DNA of 29,853 nucleotides. Origin: DATFLS01 sp964413425 (GTDB lineage Bacteria; Fidelibacterota; JAANXI01). Where the stretch lies: the NCBI GenBank assembly GCA_964413425.1, contig CAYPST010000046.1:1-29853 (forward strand). The letters are read 5' to 3'. The notes below the pieces were generated by a model that saw only the letters and a list, made by a program, of their open reading frames with translations, made no database searches and was not told the DNA's origin. Shown here in pieces: positions 1-7,710 of this stretch (position 1 is its first letter; every line of letters starts with the position of its first letter). The translations under genes were made by a program, and so were the position numbers.

Positions 1-138
1 GGCAGGCCCGTCTGTACCCGCGGTCAGATTCCTCGGCTCGATCCAGCCTTTGCGGGGAGACGCCGTTCTCGGAATGATTCGCATTCGGAGCCCCAGGGCT
101 ATCGAAAGTGGCTCGAAAAACAACTGCTCTCTGATTGA
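1..138 (+). CDS. C-terminal end of an unidentified protein (partial)
   Basis: Frame 1 is open from the window edge to a TGA at 136-138 and reads as 45 residues ending in GYRKWLEKQLLSD. The mostly charged, helix-like tail and the placement of the stop about 70 bp before the pgi start make it plausible as the 3' end of an upstream gene. I do not recognise the family. Two competing readings exist. The pgi frame is also open here, and the minus strand offers an ATG at 84 reading out of the window. The choice of frame is inference from stop placement and codon look only. Confidence 0.35.
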   Translation, partial: GRPVCTRGQIPRLDPAFAGRRRSRNDSHSEPQGYRKWLEKQLLSD

Positions 139-208
139 CTCTGCCCAAAATATCTCCTACATTTTACGTCATTTTAAACAGGAAAAGATATCGGAAACGG
201 TGCACAAG

Positions 209-1492
209 ATGAAACTGGATTTGTCAAATATTTATCCCTTTCTGAATGATAACCAGATTGATGAAATTATCGAAATGGCACTCCCGTCGCTGGAAACTGT
301 GCTGAATAAATCCGGTCCGGGTAGTGATTATCTGGGCTGGCTGGATATTCCGGAGCAGGAGGGGTTTTCTCTGGGCGGATATACGCTGCCTGAGATTCAG
401 GAGGTGGCTGATGAAATCCGGGAGAAAGACGCCACGCTGGTCTGTATCGGGATTGGTGGGTCGTATCTGGGGCACCGGATGGTCATTGAGGCCTTACAAC
501 CCGGCACCGATCAGATTTTATTCGCGGGTCAGAATATCGATGCGGATCATCTGCAGCATATCCTGGATATCATCGGGGAACGGGAGGAAGTGTATCTCAA
601 TCCCATTTCCAAGTCCGGTACCACCACCGAGCCCGGGATTGCTTTTCGGGTATTGCGCAAGTGGCTGGAGCAGCGATATGGGGCGGCCGGGGTTGCGCAG
701 CGAATTATTGCGACCACTGACAGAGATACCGGTGCCCTGCGGCAGCTGGCGGATAAGCAAGGGATGCGAACCTTTCCGGTGCCTGACGAGGTGGGCGGAC
801 GCTATTCGGTACTGACCCCGGTGGGGCTGTTTCCGATTGCCACGGCCGGCATCGACATACGGCAACTGCTGCTGGGTGCCAGAGAGGCTGCTGCGCTGTG
901 TAAGCAACAAACCACCGCTAATCCGGCATTGCAGTATGCCGCTATCCGATCGGCGTTGTATAAATTCGGAACGGCCATGGAAATACTCTCCACCTTTAAT
1001 CCGCGCCTGAATTATTTTACCGAATGGTGGAAGCAGCTGGCCGGCGAAAGCGAGGGGAAAGATGGCAAAGGGTTATTCCCGGCAGCCGCCGTGTTCAGCA
1101 AGGATTTGCATAGCCTCGGCCAGTGGATTCAGGACGGGCCCCGGAATTTCTTCGAAACCTTCCTTATCGTGGAAAATTCGGATCACACCATTCTCCTGGA
1201 AGAATCCGCGGAGAATGCGGATAATCTGAATTATCTGGCGGGGAAGAGCTTCGATGAAATAAACCGCAAAGCTTACCAGGGCACTGCCCAGGCGCATACC
1301 GAAGGTGGTGTGCCCAACCTCACTGTTTCGATTGATTCCATTAGTGAACAGGCCATCGGTGAATTGATTTTCTTCTTTGAAATGGCCGTGGCTATCACTG
1401 GCTACCAATTGGAGGTAAATCCGTTCAATCAGCCCGGTGTCGATGCTTACAAGACGAACATGTTTCGTCTCCTTGGCAAACCTGGGGTCTGA
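209..1492 (+). CDS. pgi: Glucose-6-phosphate isomerase, short bacterial type
   Basis: Interconverts glucose-6-phosphate and fructose-6-phosphate in the cytoplasm, in glycolysis and gluconeogenesis. The SIS-fold signatures are clear: GIGGSYLG near residue 81, SKSGTTTEP near residue 134, the KDGKGLFP and DLHSLGQWIQDG stretch, and a C-terminal PGVDAYK that carries the conserved catalytic-region lysine. I chose ATG 209 (MKLDLSNIYPFL), giving 427 residues, which fits the short Bacillus/Thermotoga-type family. The frame stays open further upstream to position 50, but the added 53 residues look non-homologous and overlap the end of another frame. A GGAAACGG stretch just before 209 could serve as ribosome binding site. 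GTG 200 is the nearest alternative start. A secreted phosphodiesterase gene follows 8 nt downstream, so the two are probably co-transcribed. Confidence 0.95.
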   Translation: MKLDLSNIYPFLNDNQIDEIIEMALPSLETVLNKSGPGSDYLGWLDIPEQEGFSLGGYTLPEIQEVADEIREKDATLVCIGIGGSYLGHRMVIEALQPGTDQILFAGQNIDADHLQHILDIIGEREEVYLNPISKSGTTTEPGIAFRVLRKWLEQRYGAAGVAQRIIATTDRDTGALRQLADKQGMRTFPVPDEVGGRYSVLTPVGLFPIATAGIDIRQLLLGAREAAALCKQQTTANPALQYAAIRSALYKFGTAMEILSTFNPRLNYFTEWWKQLAGESEGKDGKGLFPAAAVFSKDLHSLGQWIQDGPRNFFETFLIVENSDHTILLEESAENADNLNYLAGKSFDEINRKAYQGTAQAHTEGGVPNLTVSIDSISEQAIGELIFFFEMAVAITGYQLEVNPFNQPGVDAYKTNMFRLLGKPGV

Positions 1493-1500
1493 ATTGCCGT

Positions 1501-2607
1501 ATGAAACAAAGGATCACGCTGTTATTCTGTCTGATACTCCCCATTGTCCCGATACAATCTGCGGATGCTCAGATGACCGGGCCTCATTCCATTAAAATCG
1601 CAACCATTAATGTCTGGTCCGGACTCACCTACGAGGGCATCTGGAAGATGGGCGAATACGAGAGGGAACAGCGCAGAGCATGGCGCTATCGGGCCTTGGT
1701 GGACCATCTGAAGAAAGTCTCACCCGATGTCATTTGCATTCAGGAGGCCAATCCGCTGCCGGCGTACACGCGGAAGCTTGCCCAGGATCTGAGGTATAAG
1801 GCGTATGGATTTGTGGGGATGGGAGGCATTCATCTTGGGGCGTTAGGTCTCCCTGTGAACTTCCGGGAAGGTGATGCTATTCTGGTGCACCCCCGATTTC
1901 AGGTCGCCGGGCTGGGAAAACACCAGCTCTCCGGCGACGGTGTTGCCAATAACTGGTTCACATTCCACTTTGAAGAACTAACACAAATCATGGGGATCCG
2001 AATCTCCCTGGATGGCTGGAGCGCTTCGATATTCAACACACATCTGCATGCGGGCCCCGGCCCGTCCAGCGCTGTGATCGAGGAACTCCGGGAGCTGCTG
2101 CTGAAGGGTGAAATAACCCGAGTGGAGATGAAGGAAATCTTGCAGGACTTCGAACAGAATGAACAGCGCCGGATACGGGAGCTGGAGACCGGCATCCGGT
2201 TCATACGACAGACGGCTCCTACGGATGATCCCATTATCCTGGCCGGTGATTTCAATCTCGAACCCGGCTCGGATGCCTACCAGATCCTGGTGGATGCGGG
2301 TTTTCAGGATACCTACACGCTGAATCCGAGTGATCAGTATTTCACCTGGAATGCCGAACGCAATACGAATATTCAGGACTTTTATCCGAAGCCAGCCACC
2401 TTCAACACTGTGATGGAAAAAGCACGATGGCTGTACGACCGGCAATCGAAAAGAATCGATTATATCTGGATTCAAGCCGACCGCCGGGCGTATAAAGTGA
2501 ATAACACCTCTCTGTTCGGGACCAGCCGGATTTTCGACGTCCATCCCTCGGATCATTTTGGATATCTTGCGGAGATAGTGTTCGCGCCGGACGAGTTAAT
2601 TCAATAA
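1501..2607 (+). CDS. Secreted endonuclease/exonuclease/phosphatase (EEP) family protein
   Basis: 368 residues. The N-terminus has a Lys/Arg start, a hydrophobic core and a small-residue site (SADAQ), which is a clear signal peptide of about 24 residues, so export is expected. The EEP-fold motifs follow in order: TINVW near the start of the mature protein, ICIQEA (metal-binding Glu), FNTHLHAG, LAGDFNLEPGS (catalytic Asp/Asn), RIDYIWI and HPSDHFGY (catalytic Asp-His). The fold is metal-dependent phosphodiester hydrolysis. Family members act on DNA, phosphoinositides or sphingomyelin, and the Q-E and SDHFGY style is compatible with a neutral-sphingomyelinase-like branch. The substrate cannot be read from sequence. 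The gene starts 8 nt after pgi and lacks a strong Shine-Dalgarno site. Its last codons lie inside an octamer tandem repeat. Confidence 0.88.
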   Translation: MKQRITLLFCLILPIVPIQSADAQMTGPHSIKIATINVWSGLTYEGIWKMGEYEREQRRAWRYRALVDHLKKVSPDVICIQEANPLPAYTRKLAQDLRYKAYGFVGMGGIHLGALGLPVNFREGDAILVHPRFQVAGLGKHQLSGDGVANNWFTFHFEELTQIMGIRISLDGWSASIFNTHLHAGPGPSSAVIEELRELLLKGEITRVEMKEILQDFEQNEQRRIRELETGIRFIRQTAPTDDPIILAGDFNLEPGSDAYQILVDAGFQDTYTLNPSDQYFTWNAERNTNIQDFYPKPATFNTVMEKARWLYDRQSKRIDYIWIQADRRAYKVNNTSLFGTSRIFDVHPSDHFGYLAEIVFAPDELIQ

Positions 2608-2638
2608 TTCAATAACTCAAGAATTCAATAATTCAAAA
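2599..2638. repeat. Octamer tandem repeat AATTCAAT x5
   Basis: Five consecutive 8-nt units (AATTCAAT, AATTCAAT, AACTCAAG, AATTCAAT, AATTCAAA) run across the stop codon of the EEP gene. The first unit encodes its last Ile-Gln and the stop begins at 2605. It is a short A/T-rich microsatellite with no coding potential beyond the stop. Confidence 0.8.
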
Positions 2639-2710
2639 ACCCGTCTACTCTCCCTGACTGGGTTAGGGAAGCACCACAGACACGTTCGGTTACTACTGAG
2701 TACTGATACA

Positions 2711-2909
2711 ATGTCATCCCGAGGGCGTGCCGGGGGCGCGTCCGAGGGATCTCTGCAAGGCTCCTGGGGGGTGATTCGGCTCTGGTGGGCAGGAGACGCA
2801 ACCAGACAGGGAGCCACACGGGTGTTGCCTTTTCGCAGGGAGTCGCGTCCTCGAGTCCTCATATCCCCGGTAGAGATCCTTCACCCTCTGGGACAGCAGA
2901 GGATGACAT
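2711..2909. repeat. MITE-like element with imperfect terminal inverted repeats
   Basis: The left end (2711-2754) begins ATGTCATCC and ends GAGGGATCTCT. The right end (2872-2909) is its imperfect reverse complement, AGAGATCCTTC to GGATGACAT. The terminal inverted repeats are about 40 bp around a core of about 115 bp. The small open frames inside it have no recognisable product and are best explained as chance. No target-site duplication was obvious by eye. The element fills most of the 521-bp gap between the EEP and PCD genes. The rest (2910-3128) holds only the PCD leader. Confidence 0.6.
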
Positions 2910-3128
2910 GGGGAGGTGTGTTTTATGTGGACGCCCCGGGATGGGAAGCCGGAGATCCGAACTCGTAACTCACCAACTTCATCATGTCCTGCAAAAATAG
3001 AGGCAGGTCAGGAATGGCCTCAATTATCCTCCGAAAAAGTTGAAATTCACCGGAAAATCACTTATAAAAGAACAGGAGCGTGTTTTCTGAAAAATCACAA
3101 GAAACGAGATCAACGGAGGATATAAACC

Positions 3129-3410
3129 ATGCCTGAACTGCTTGATAAAACAGCCATCGAAGATCGTGTACAACAATTAACGGGATGGGAACAGGAAGGC
3201 AATACCATTACCCGGACCTTCAAATTCAAGGATTTTCCGGAAGCCATCGGGTTTGTGAATAAACTGGTGGATCCGGCAGAAGCCATGAACCATCATCCGG
3301 ATATAGAGATCAGTTACAATACGGTGAATCTGTCTCTTACCACTCACAGCGAGGGTGGATTGACAGAGAACGATTTCCAGCTGGCCCAGCAGATTAATGA
3401 TCTGGTGTGA
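3129..3410 (+). CDS. phhB: Pterin-4a-carbinolamine dehydratase
   Basis: 93 residues, the usual full length of the family. It dehydrates 4a-hydroxytetrahydrobiopterin during aromatic-amino-acid hydroxylase recycling; in many bacteria the true role is an open question or linked to molybdopterin or folate metabolism. The signature is AMNHHPDI (residues about 54-61), with the paired histidines that bind the pterin, followed by VNLSLTTHSEGGLTENDF, which carries the third histidine and the conserved G-L-T-x-x-D. A strong ribosome binding site (CGGAGGA, 3114-3120) lies 8 nt before ATG 3129. The gene stands alone between repeat-rich gaps. It is a second pterin-related gene in a window that also holds a divergent PTPS homolog, though the two are about 19 kb apart. 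Confidence 0.93.
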   Translation: MPELLDKTAIEDRVQQLTGWEQEGNTITRTFKFKDFPEAIGFVNKLVDPAEAMNHHPDIEISYNTVNLSLTTHSEGGLTENDFQLAQQINDLV

Positions 3411-3441
3411 GACGGCTCCTCTTCAACATCCCGGCCCCGGT

Positions 3442-3483
3442 AGGCAGTTGGCAGTTGGCAGTAGGCAGTAGGTAATGGGCAAG
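3442..3483. repeat. Heptamer tandem repeat (AGGCAGT/TGGCAGT family), copy 1
   Basis: Six consecutive 7-nt units decay from a GGCAGT core (AGGCAGT, TGGCAGT, TGGCAGT, AGGCAGT, AGGTAAT, GGGCAAG). It lies in the 298-bp gap after the PCD gene. Related copies occur at 4512-4560 and 11527-11568. Confidence 0.75.
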
Positions 3484-3708
3484 TGGTTGCAGGTCGCGGG
3501 GAATCTTTACGGGCCATGGGTCGGAAGAGAGGGCATTCGGTAAAAGAGCGGGAGCACATACGAACATCGATGGTAGTCCACGTGGTGGTTTCGTGAAGCT
3601 GTGTTGGACCGGCGCGGGTGGGATATAATTACCACGGTACTTCATGACTTTAGTCAGCATTGTGTAATGTTGCGGAAATAACCAGTTTTGCGAAGATCGG
3701 ATAAGAGT

Positions 3709-4395
3709 ATGCCGGGCGCATTTATGGCCCTGGATATCGAAACTGTTCCGGGACGTGAGTATGGGGAGTTGTCCCCGACCGTGCAGGAATGGGTGGACCG
3801 GAAACTGGCTAGGATCAATGAATCACGGGATGAAGTCGATGAATGGGATTACGTGAAACTGGCCAGCCTGGATTGGGATCTCGGGAAGATCATCTGTATT
3901 TCCCTGGGATTATATAACGATTCCAACGAGTGTATTCGGTTGAAGTCGTTAATCGACAGGGACGAGCGGACTGTCCTCACTGGCTTTAACCGGATGATCG
4001 AAGGCTACCGGGGTGATTATATCCATTATAGCGGGCTCAATTTTGATATCCCGTTTATCTTACAGCGAATGGCATATCATGGTATATCTCCCGCGGATCC
4101 CCGGCTGGATTCCCTGGCACGATACCGGAGATCGCCCCACTTCGATTTGATGCATATCTGGGCCAACTGGGATTACACCAGAACAAAACCCCTGAACGTG
4201 CTGGCCAACATCTCGAATTTGCCCAATCCCAAGGATGAGATGGATGGCTCCATGGTGTACGAGTATTATAAAGAAGGAAAATTGGAGGCGATTAAACGGT
4301 ACTGCGAGTTCGATACCGCCACTGTATTGAATCTCTATCTGCATCTGGTGAAAAAACAGGAGGTGGTGCCGCTGGACCGGTACGAATTCTCCTGA
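3709..4395 (+). CDS. Predicted 3'-5' exonuclease, PolB-like DEDD family
   Basis: 228 residues from ATG 3709 (MPGAFMALDIETVPG); a TTG at 3688 would add 7 residues and is less likely. The RNase H-fold DEDD motifs are visible: Exo I is ALDIET (D9 and E11), Exo II is GLNFDIPF, and Exo III is YCEFDTATV near the C-terminus. The layout matches the stand-alone exonuclease family related to the proofreading domain of family B DNA polymerases. It would use two metal ions to remove nucleotides from 3' ends, so a DNA repair or RNA processing role is likely but the substrate is unknown. No polymerase domain is attached and no obvious partner is adjacent. It is monocistronic between two repeat-rich gaps. 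Confidence 0.85.
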   Translation: MPGAFMALDIETVPGREYGELSPTVQEWVDRKLARINESRDEVDEWDYVKLASLDWDLGKIICISLGLYNDSNECIRLKSLIDRDERTVLTGFNRMIEGYRGDYIHYSGLNFDIPFILQRMAYHGISPADPRLDSLARYRRSPHFDLMHIWANWDYTRTKPLNVLANISNLPNPKDEMDGSMVYEYYKEGKLEAIKRYCEFDTATVLNLYLHLVKKQEVVPLDRYEFS

Positions 4396-4436
4396 CCCGT
4401 TCGAAAAGAGTTACTGAAACCACGAAGTACAAGAAG

Positions 4437-5215
4437 AAGTGGAACCACGAATTACACGAATGAAAAGAGGAAAAAGGAAAGAGAAAAGAGTCCCTGCCTC
4501 ACCTCCCCGCCGGTAATTGGGAGTTGGCAGTAAACAGTGGGCAGTAGACAACGGGCAGCCCAGAACGTAGGGGCGGTGATTTATCGCGTTTGTGACTGAG
4601 TTATAACCACGAGGGACACAGCCTGCCCATACGGGTCGGGGAATAAGTACGAATGAAAAAACATCATAGGATGAAGCACTTATACCTGAGGTTACTCAGT
4701 ATAAAATTCAGTGATAATCCTAATCGAACTTTCGTTGTTTTCAGGTGGTGAGGATATTTTATAATAGTGACCTTTTTGTTGGGCTTTGTGAAACCCAAAT
4801 TGAGCGATTTATTTCCATACATCGCTCAATCGACAAAGAAAATGTTCGAAGAATGCCGTCGGCATACGTGTTCACCTCCCCGAAAACGGCGTCGGGACGT
4901 TCCGCACCCATTCGGTGAAAACACACATTTTCTCAGTCGGGGTTATACCGAAGTACAGCGATACTTCGCTGTTCCAGAGGGACCCCATTGGGGCACTCGT
5001 ATCGCTCAACTTAGGTGAAACTTTGTGTTTCCCTTTGTGGACTTGGTGTAACATCGTTTATCTATGGTCATCGGCTGTTTCTGAGTTTATTAGGGTGTGA
5101 TATCAAAGGCACTAAAGGTTATTAATTGTCCCCACTCTCTCCACTTTTCTCATTATTCTTTTCTTTCTTCTGTTTTTATTCGTGTTCATTCGGGTCATTC
5201 GTGGTTCCATAGTGG
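4437..5215. repeat. Long imperfect inverted repeat flanking the inner segment
   Basis: The left arm (about 4437-4490) reads GTGGAACCACGAATTACACG then purine-rich AAAAGAGG sequence. The right arm (about 5131-5215) is pyrimidine-rich and its reverse complement reads GGAACCACGAATGACC, then ACGAAT and AGAAGAAAGAAAAG. Between them, AATTGAGCGAT (about 4799-4809) and ATCGCTCAACTT (about 5000-5012) form a second, inner inverted pair. This could be the remnant of one composite element or of several nested ones. Confidence 0.45.
4512..4560. repeat. Heptamer tandem repeat, copy 2
   Basis: Seven degenerate 7-nt units are in register (GGTAATT, GGGAGTT, GGCAGTA, AACAGTG, GGCAGTA, GACAACG, GGCAGCC). They clearly belong to the same family as 3442-3483. 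Confidence 0.65.
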
Positions 5216-5329
5216 TTCCAGGAAGCTCTGCTTCTGCCTCAGCCTTCGGTCGTACTACCCAGGTCTGTTTGATGCATACCGATTCTCCTGTGGATATATT
5301 ATTTTTAAAGATTTCAGAGGAGAGCCGGG

Positions 5330-6547
5330 ATGTTAAGCAAGGAATTCTGGAAAAAGTTAGGGTTGAATCGCGAGGTGGCTGCGCTATCGCTGGCGCGCTT
5401 CGTGGACGCCTTCTCCAATAGCATCCTCATCATTATTTTACCGCTGTACGTGGGAGCCCTTCCTTCCGGTTGGTTTGATCTTCCTGTGGAAACGTTGGTC
5501 GGTATCCTGATCTTCACATTCGGCATTGTCAGTTCCTTCAGCCAGCCGTTTGCCGGGAAGTGGAGTGACCGGGTCCAGAAGAGGAAGGTCTTTATTATTG
5601 TGGGATTGGCATTGCTGGGGCTGTCCACGTTCATTTTCGTTGCAGCGGAGCAATTTCTTCATCTGATTGTGGTCAGAGCAGTCCAGGGATTCGGCTTTGC
5701 TCTGACCATTCCGGCGACCTTTTCTTTGATGACCGCGTATACCCGGATGGAGAATCGCGGCGGTGCCATGGGCATCTACTCCACCATGCGGATGGCAGGG
5801 TTTGCCGTGGGCCCTCTGCTTGGCGGGATTCTGCATGTCTACACCGGCTTCAAGACGGCGTTTTACGTGGTGGGGATTCTCTCCCTGGTAGGCGCATTTA
5901 TCGTGTGGCGTCTGGTGGAAGATCCGGTGCGAGTGGATCGGACTGAGTCACAGACCAGACAGTTACCCAGGTTCTCCGACTCCATTTCGTATGAATTTCT
6001 GATCTTGGCGGCGTCCACCATTGTGATGGCTTCGGCCATCTCTATGATGGTTGCCCTGGAGAACCAATTCAATGAGCGGCTGTCCCAGACGGCCATCGGG
6101 TTTGGCATTGCGTTTTCGGCTTTGACTATCAGCCGGGGTATCCTGCAGATCCCGCTGGGAAAAGCTGCGGATATCTGGGGTCGCAAACCCCTGATCATGG
6201 TGGGATTACTCCTGCTCACTCCCACCACAATTCTGCTGGGCTACGTAGCAACAACCGGACAATTAGTGGTGGTGAGATTAGCACAGGGCGTGGCGATGGC
6301 GGGGATCTCTGCTCCGGTGTTTGCCCTGGCGGCTGATAAAACAGATTCAGAAAGTGCCGGGACTCAAATGAGTATCATCACGATGTCATTTGGAATAGGT
6401 ATAGCCTTCGGACCTGTCCTTGCCGGCTTTATGGCAGGATATGTGAGTTTCCAGTCGCCCTTCATTGTGGCGGGCATTTCTTGTTTTGCCATGGCAGTGC
6501 TGATGGGTAAATTTGTGGAAGAAACCGTACTCAGAGAGGATTCATAA
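5330..6547 (+). CDS. MFS transporter, 12-TM drug/sugar efflux type
   Basis: 405 residues with regularly spaced hydrophobic helices, as in a full-length 12-helix major facilitator. The MFS motif A appears in both halves: GKWSDRVQKRK after helix 2 and GKAADIWGRKP after helix 8. The short polar N-terminus (MLSKEFWKKLGLNRE) precedes SLARFVDAFSNSILI in helix 1, typical of proton-coupled multidrug or sugar exporters. The substrate cannot be assigned. The start is well supported by AGAGGAG (5316-5322) 7 nt before ATG 5330. The homocysteine methyltransferase gene follows after 101 bp, and no local regulator gene is seen. Confidence 0.9.
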   Translation: MLSKEFWKKLGLNREVAALSLARFVDAFSNSILIIILPLYVGALPSGWFDLPVETLVGILIFTFGIVSSFSQPFAGKWSDRVQKRKVFIIVGLALLGLSTFIFVAAEQFLHLIVVRAVQGFGFALTIPATFSLMTAYTRMENRGGAMGIYSTMRMAGFAVGPLLGGILHVYTGFKTAFYVVGILSLVGAFIVWRLVEDPVRVDRTESQTRQLPRFSDSISYEFLILAASTIVMASAISMMVALENQFNERLSQTAIGFGIAFSALTISRGILQIPLGKAADIWGRKPLIMVGLLLLTPTTILLGYVATTGQLVVVRLAQGVAMAGISAPVFALAADKTDSESAGTQMSIITMSFGIGIAFGPVLAGFMAGYVSFQSPFIVAGISCFAMAVLMGKFVEETVLREDS

Positions 6548-6648
6548 GATATCGGTAGCGTCCTCTCATATGATCCGGTACAGAAAGAGCTATACTCGCG
6601 TTTCAAAAATTAGAGTGTCCGGTGACCGCTTAACCGGCAGGAATCCGA

Positions 6649-7542
6649 ATGATAACGGCCTTTGAAAAATTCGTTCAGGAACATCGGCCCCTTCTGCTGG
6701 ATGGTGCCATGGGGACACTGCTGCAAAGCCGGGATTATCAATTGCCGGCTCCACAATGGTCTGCGGCGGTGCTGGAATCCGCCCCGGAGGTAATCATCGG
6801 CATCCATCAGGAATACCTGAACGCCGGGGCGGAACTTATTACCACAGTCACCTTCCGCACTACGGGCAGAGTGTATGGACAGATCGGCCGGCCGGAACGC
6901 GCCCGGGAATTAACAGCACTGGCGGTTCGGTGCGCCCGGGAAGCAATAAGGGACAGAGAATGCGCCTTCATCGCCGGATCCGTGGCGCCGCTCGAGGATT
7001 GCTACCGTCCGGATCTGGTCCCGGAGGATGCCGCGCTCTCCCGGGAACATGCTGAACAAATCGACTGCCTGATAACGGCCGGAGTCGATTGTCTGCTGTT
7101 TGAGACCATGAATTCGATCCGGGAAGCCGCTGTCTGTGCAGAAATTGCCCGGGAACGGGCCGTTCCGTTTTTTGTCTCGTTCGTGTGTGATTCACCGACC
7201 ACCGTTTTGAGTGGTGAATCGTTGAAGGAGGCGCTGCAGACAGTGATCAGGTATCAGCCGCTGGCAGTGGTCATCAATTGCACCCATCCGGATATTATTA
7301 CAGAAGCATTGCAGCGCCTCCGGACATTTACAGAATATCGCCTGGGCGCCTATGCCAATGTCGGAGAGTCCACCCCGGAGCAGGGCGGAACGATTGAACG
7401 GATTATGACCCCGGATTGGTATGTGCAGTTTGTGCGGCAGTGGATGGATCTGGATCTTTCTCTTGTTGGTGGATGCTGTGGGGCCACTCCCGAACATATC
7501 CGGGCAATTCAACAGGAGATTGGTTCAATGAGAGGAGATTAA
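6649..7542 (+). CDS. Homocysteine S-methyltransferase family protein
   Basis: 297 residues, the usual length for stand-alone Zn-dependent homocysteine methyltransferases (MmuM/MetH N-domain type). These transfer a methyl group from S-methylmethionine, SAM or another donor to homocysteine to make methionine. LLLDGAMGTLLQ near the N-terminus is the family's opening strand. The zinc cysteines are in place: C211 in VVINCTHP, and C276/C277 in GGCCGATPEHI. The TTVTF segment (residues about 64-68) corresponds to the conserved T-x-T-F/Y substrate loop. AGGA lies a few bases before ATG 6649. The methyl donor is unknown, and no MetF or cobalamin domain is adjacent. Confidence 0.9.
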   Translation: MITAFEKFVQEHRPLLLDGAMGTLLQSRDYQLPAPQWSAAVLESAPEVIIGIHQEYLNAGAELITTVTFRTTGRVYGQIGRPERARELTALAVRCAREAIRDRECAFIAGSVAPLEDCYRPDLVPEDAALSREHAEQIDCLITAGVDCLLFETMNSIREAAVCAEIARERAVPFFVSFVCDSPTTVLSGESLKEALQTVIRYQPLAVVINCTHPDIITEALQRLRTFTEYRLGAYANVGESTPEQGGTIERIMTPDWYVQFVRQWMDLDLSLVGGCCGATPEHIRAIQQEIGSMRGD

Positions 7543-7569
7543 CAGAGCAGGTTGCAATTATGCACCACG

Positions 7570-7631
7570 GGGAGAAGAGTTCTCCCTTCCAGTGGGAGCT
7601 GTGCAGAAGAGGCTTCTCCCGGCACACCGGG
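7570..7631 (+). other. Three consecutive small hairpins in the leader of the YprB-like gene
   Basis: GGGAGAA-GAG-TTCTCCC (7570-7586), AGAAG-AGG-CTTCT (7605-7617) and CCCGG-CACA-CCGGG (7618-7631) are perfect stems of 7, 5 and 5 bp. They fall between the homocysteine methyltransferase stop and the next start. None is followed by a T run, so they are not standard terminators. They may be mRNA processing or stabilising structures, or repeat debris. Confidence 0.45.
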
Positions 7632-7710
7632 TCTCGATACCGAATAGAAAAGTCTTTTGGGGTTTATTGAATTCTGCTATACATTATGGAGGATCGTTCG
7701 GAACAAACCA

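Larger units (their letters stand above)
4396..5329. other. 934-bp intergenic region made of nested repeats
   Basis: No convincing gene. It holds a CACGAAT/purine-rich arm (about 4437-4490), a heptamer repeat (4512-4560), a hairpin-family copy (about 4616-4660), an inner inverted-repeat segment (about 4785-5025) and the reverse-oriented second arm (about 5131-5215). The two outer arms share, in opposite orientation, GGAACCACGAAT followed by ACACGAAT-like and AAGAAAAGAG-like sequence. Short open frames at 4767-5018 and 5097-5421 lack family resemblance and good start signals. The last 115 bp are the leader of the MFS gene. Confidence 0.6.

Noticed and set aside
50..208. N-terminal extension of glucose-6-phosphate isomerase to position 50
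   Set aside because: The extra 53 residues are not family-like, overlap another plausible gene end, and ATG 209 gives the normal length.
2711..2968. Open frames of 70-85 codons inside the gap after the EEP gene
   Set aside because: They lie in a terminal-inverted-repeat element, with frames on both strands and no recognisable motif.
3442..3483. CRISPR-like array
   Set aside because: The units are 7 nt with no spacers and no cas gene is present; it is a simple tandem repeat.
4767..5018. 83-codon open frame in the repeat block
   Set aside because: No family resemblance, no ribosome site, and it lies within inverted-repeat sequence.
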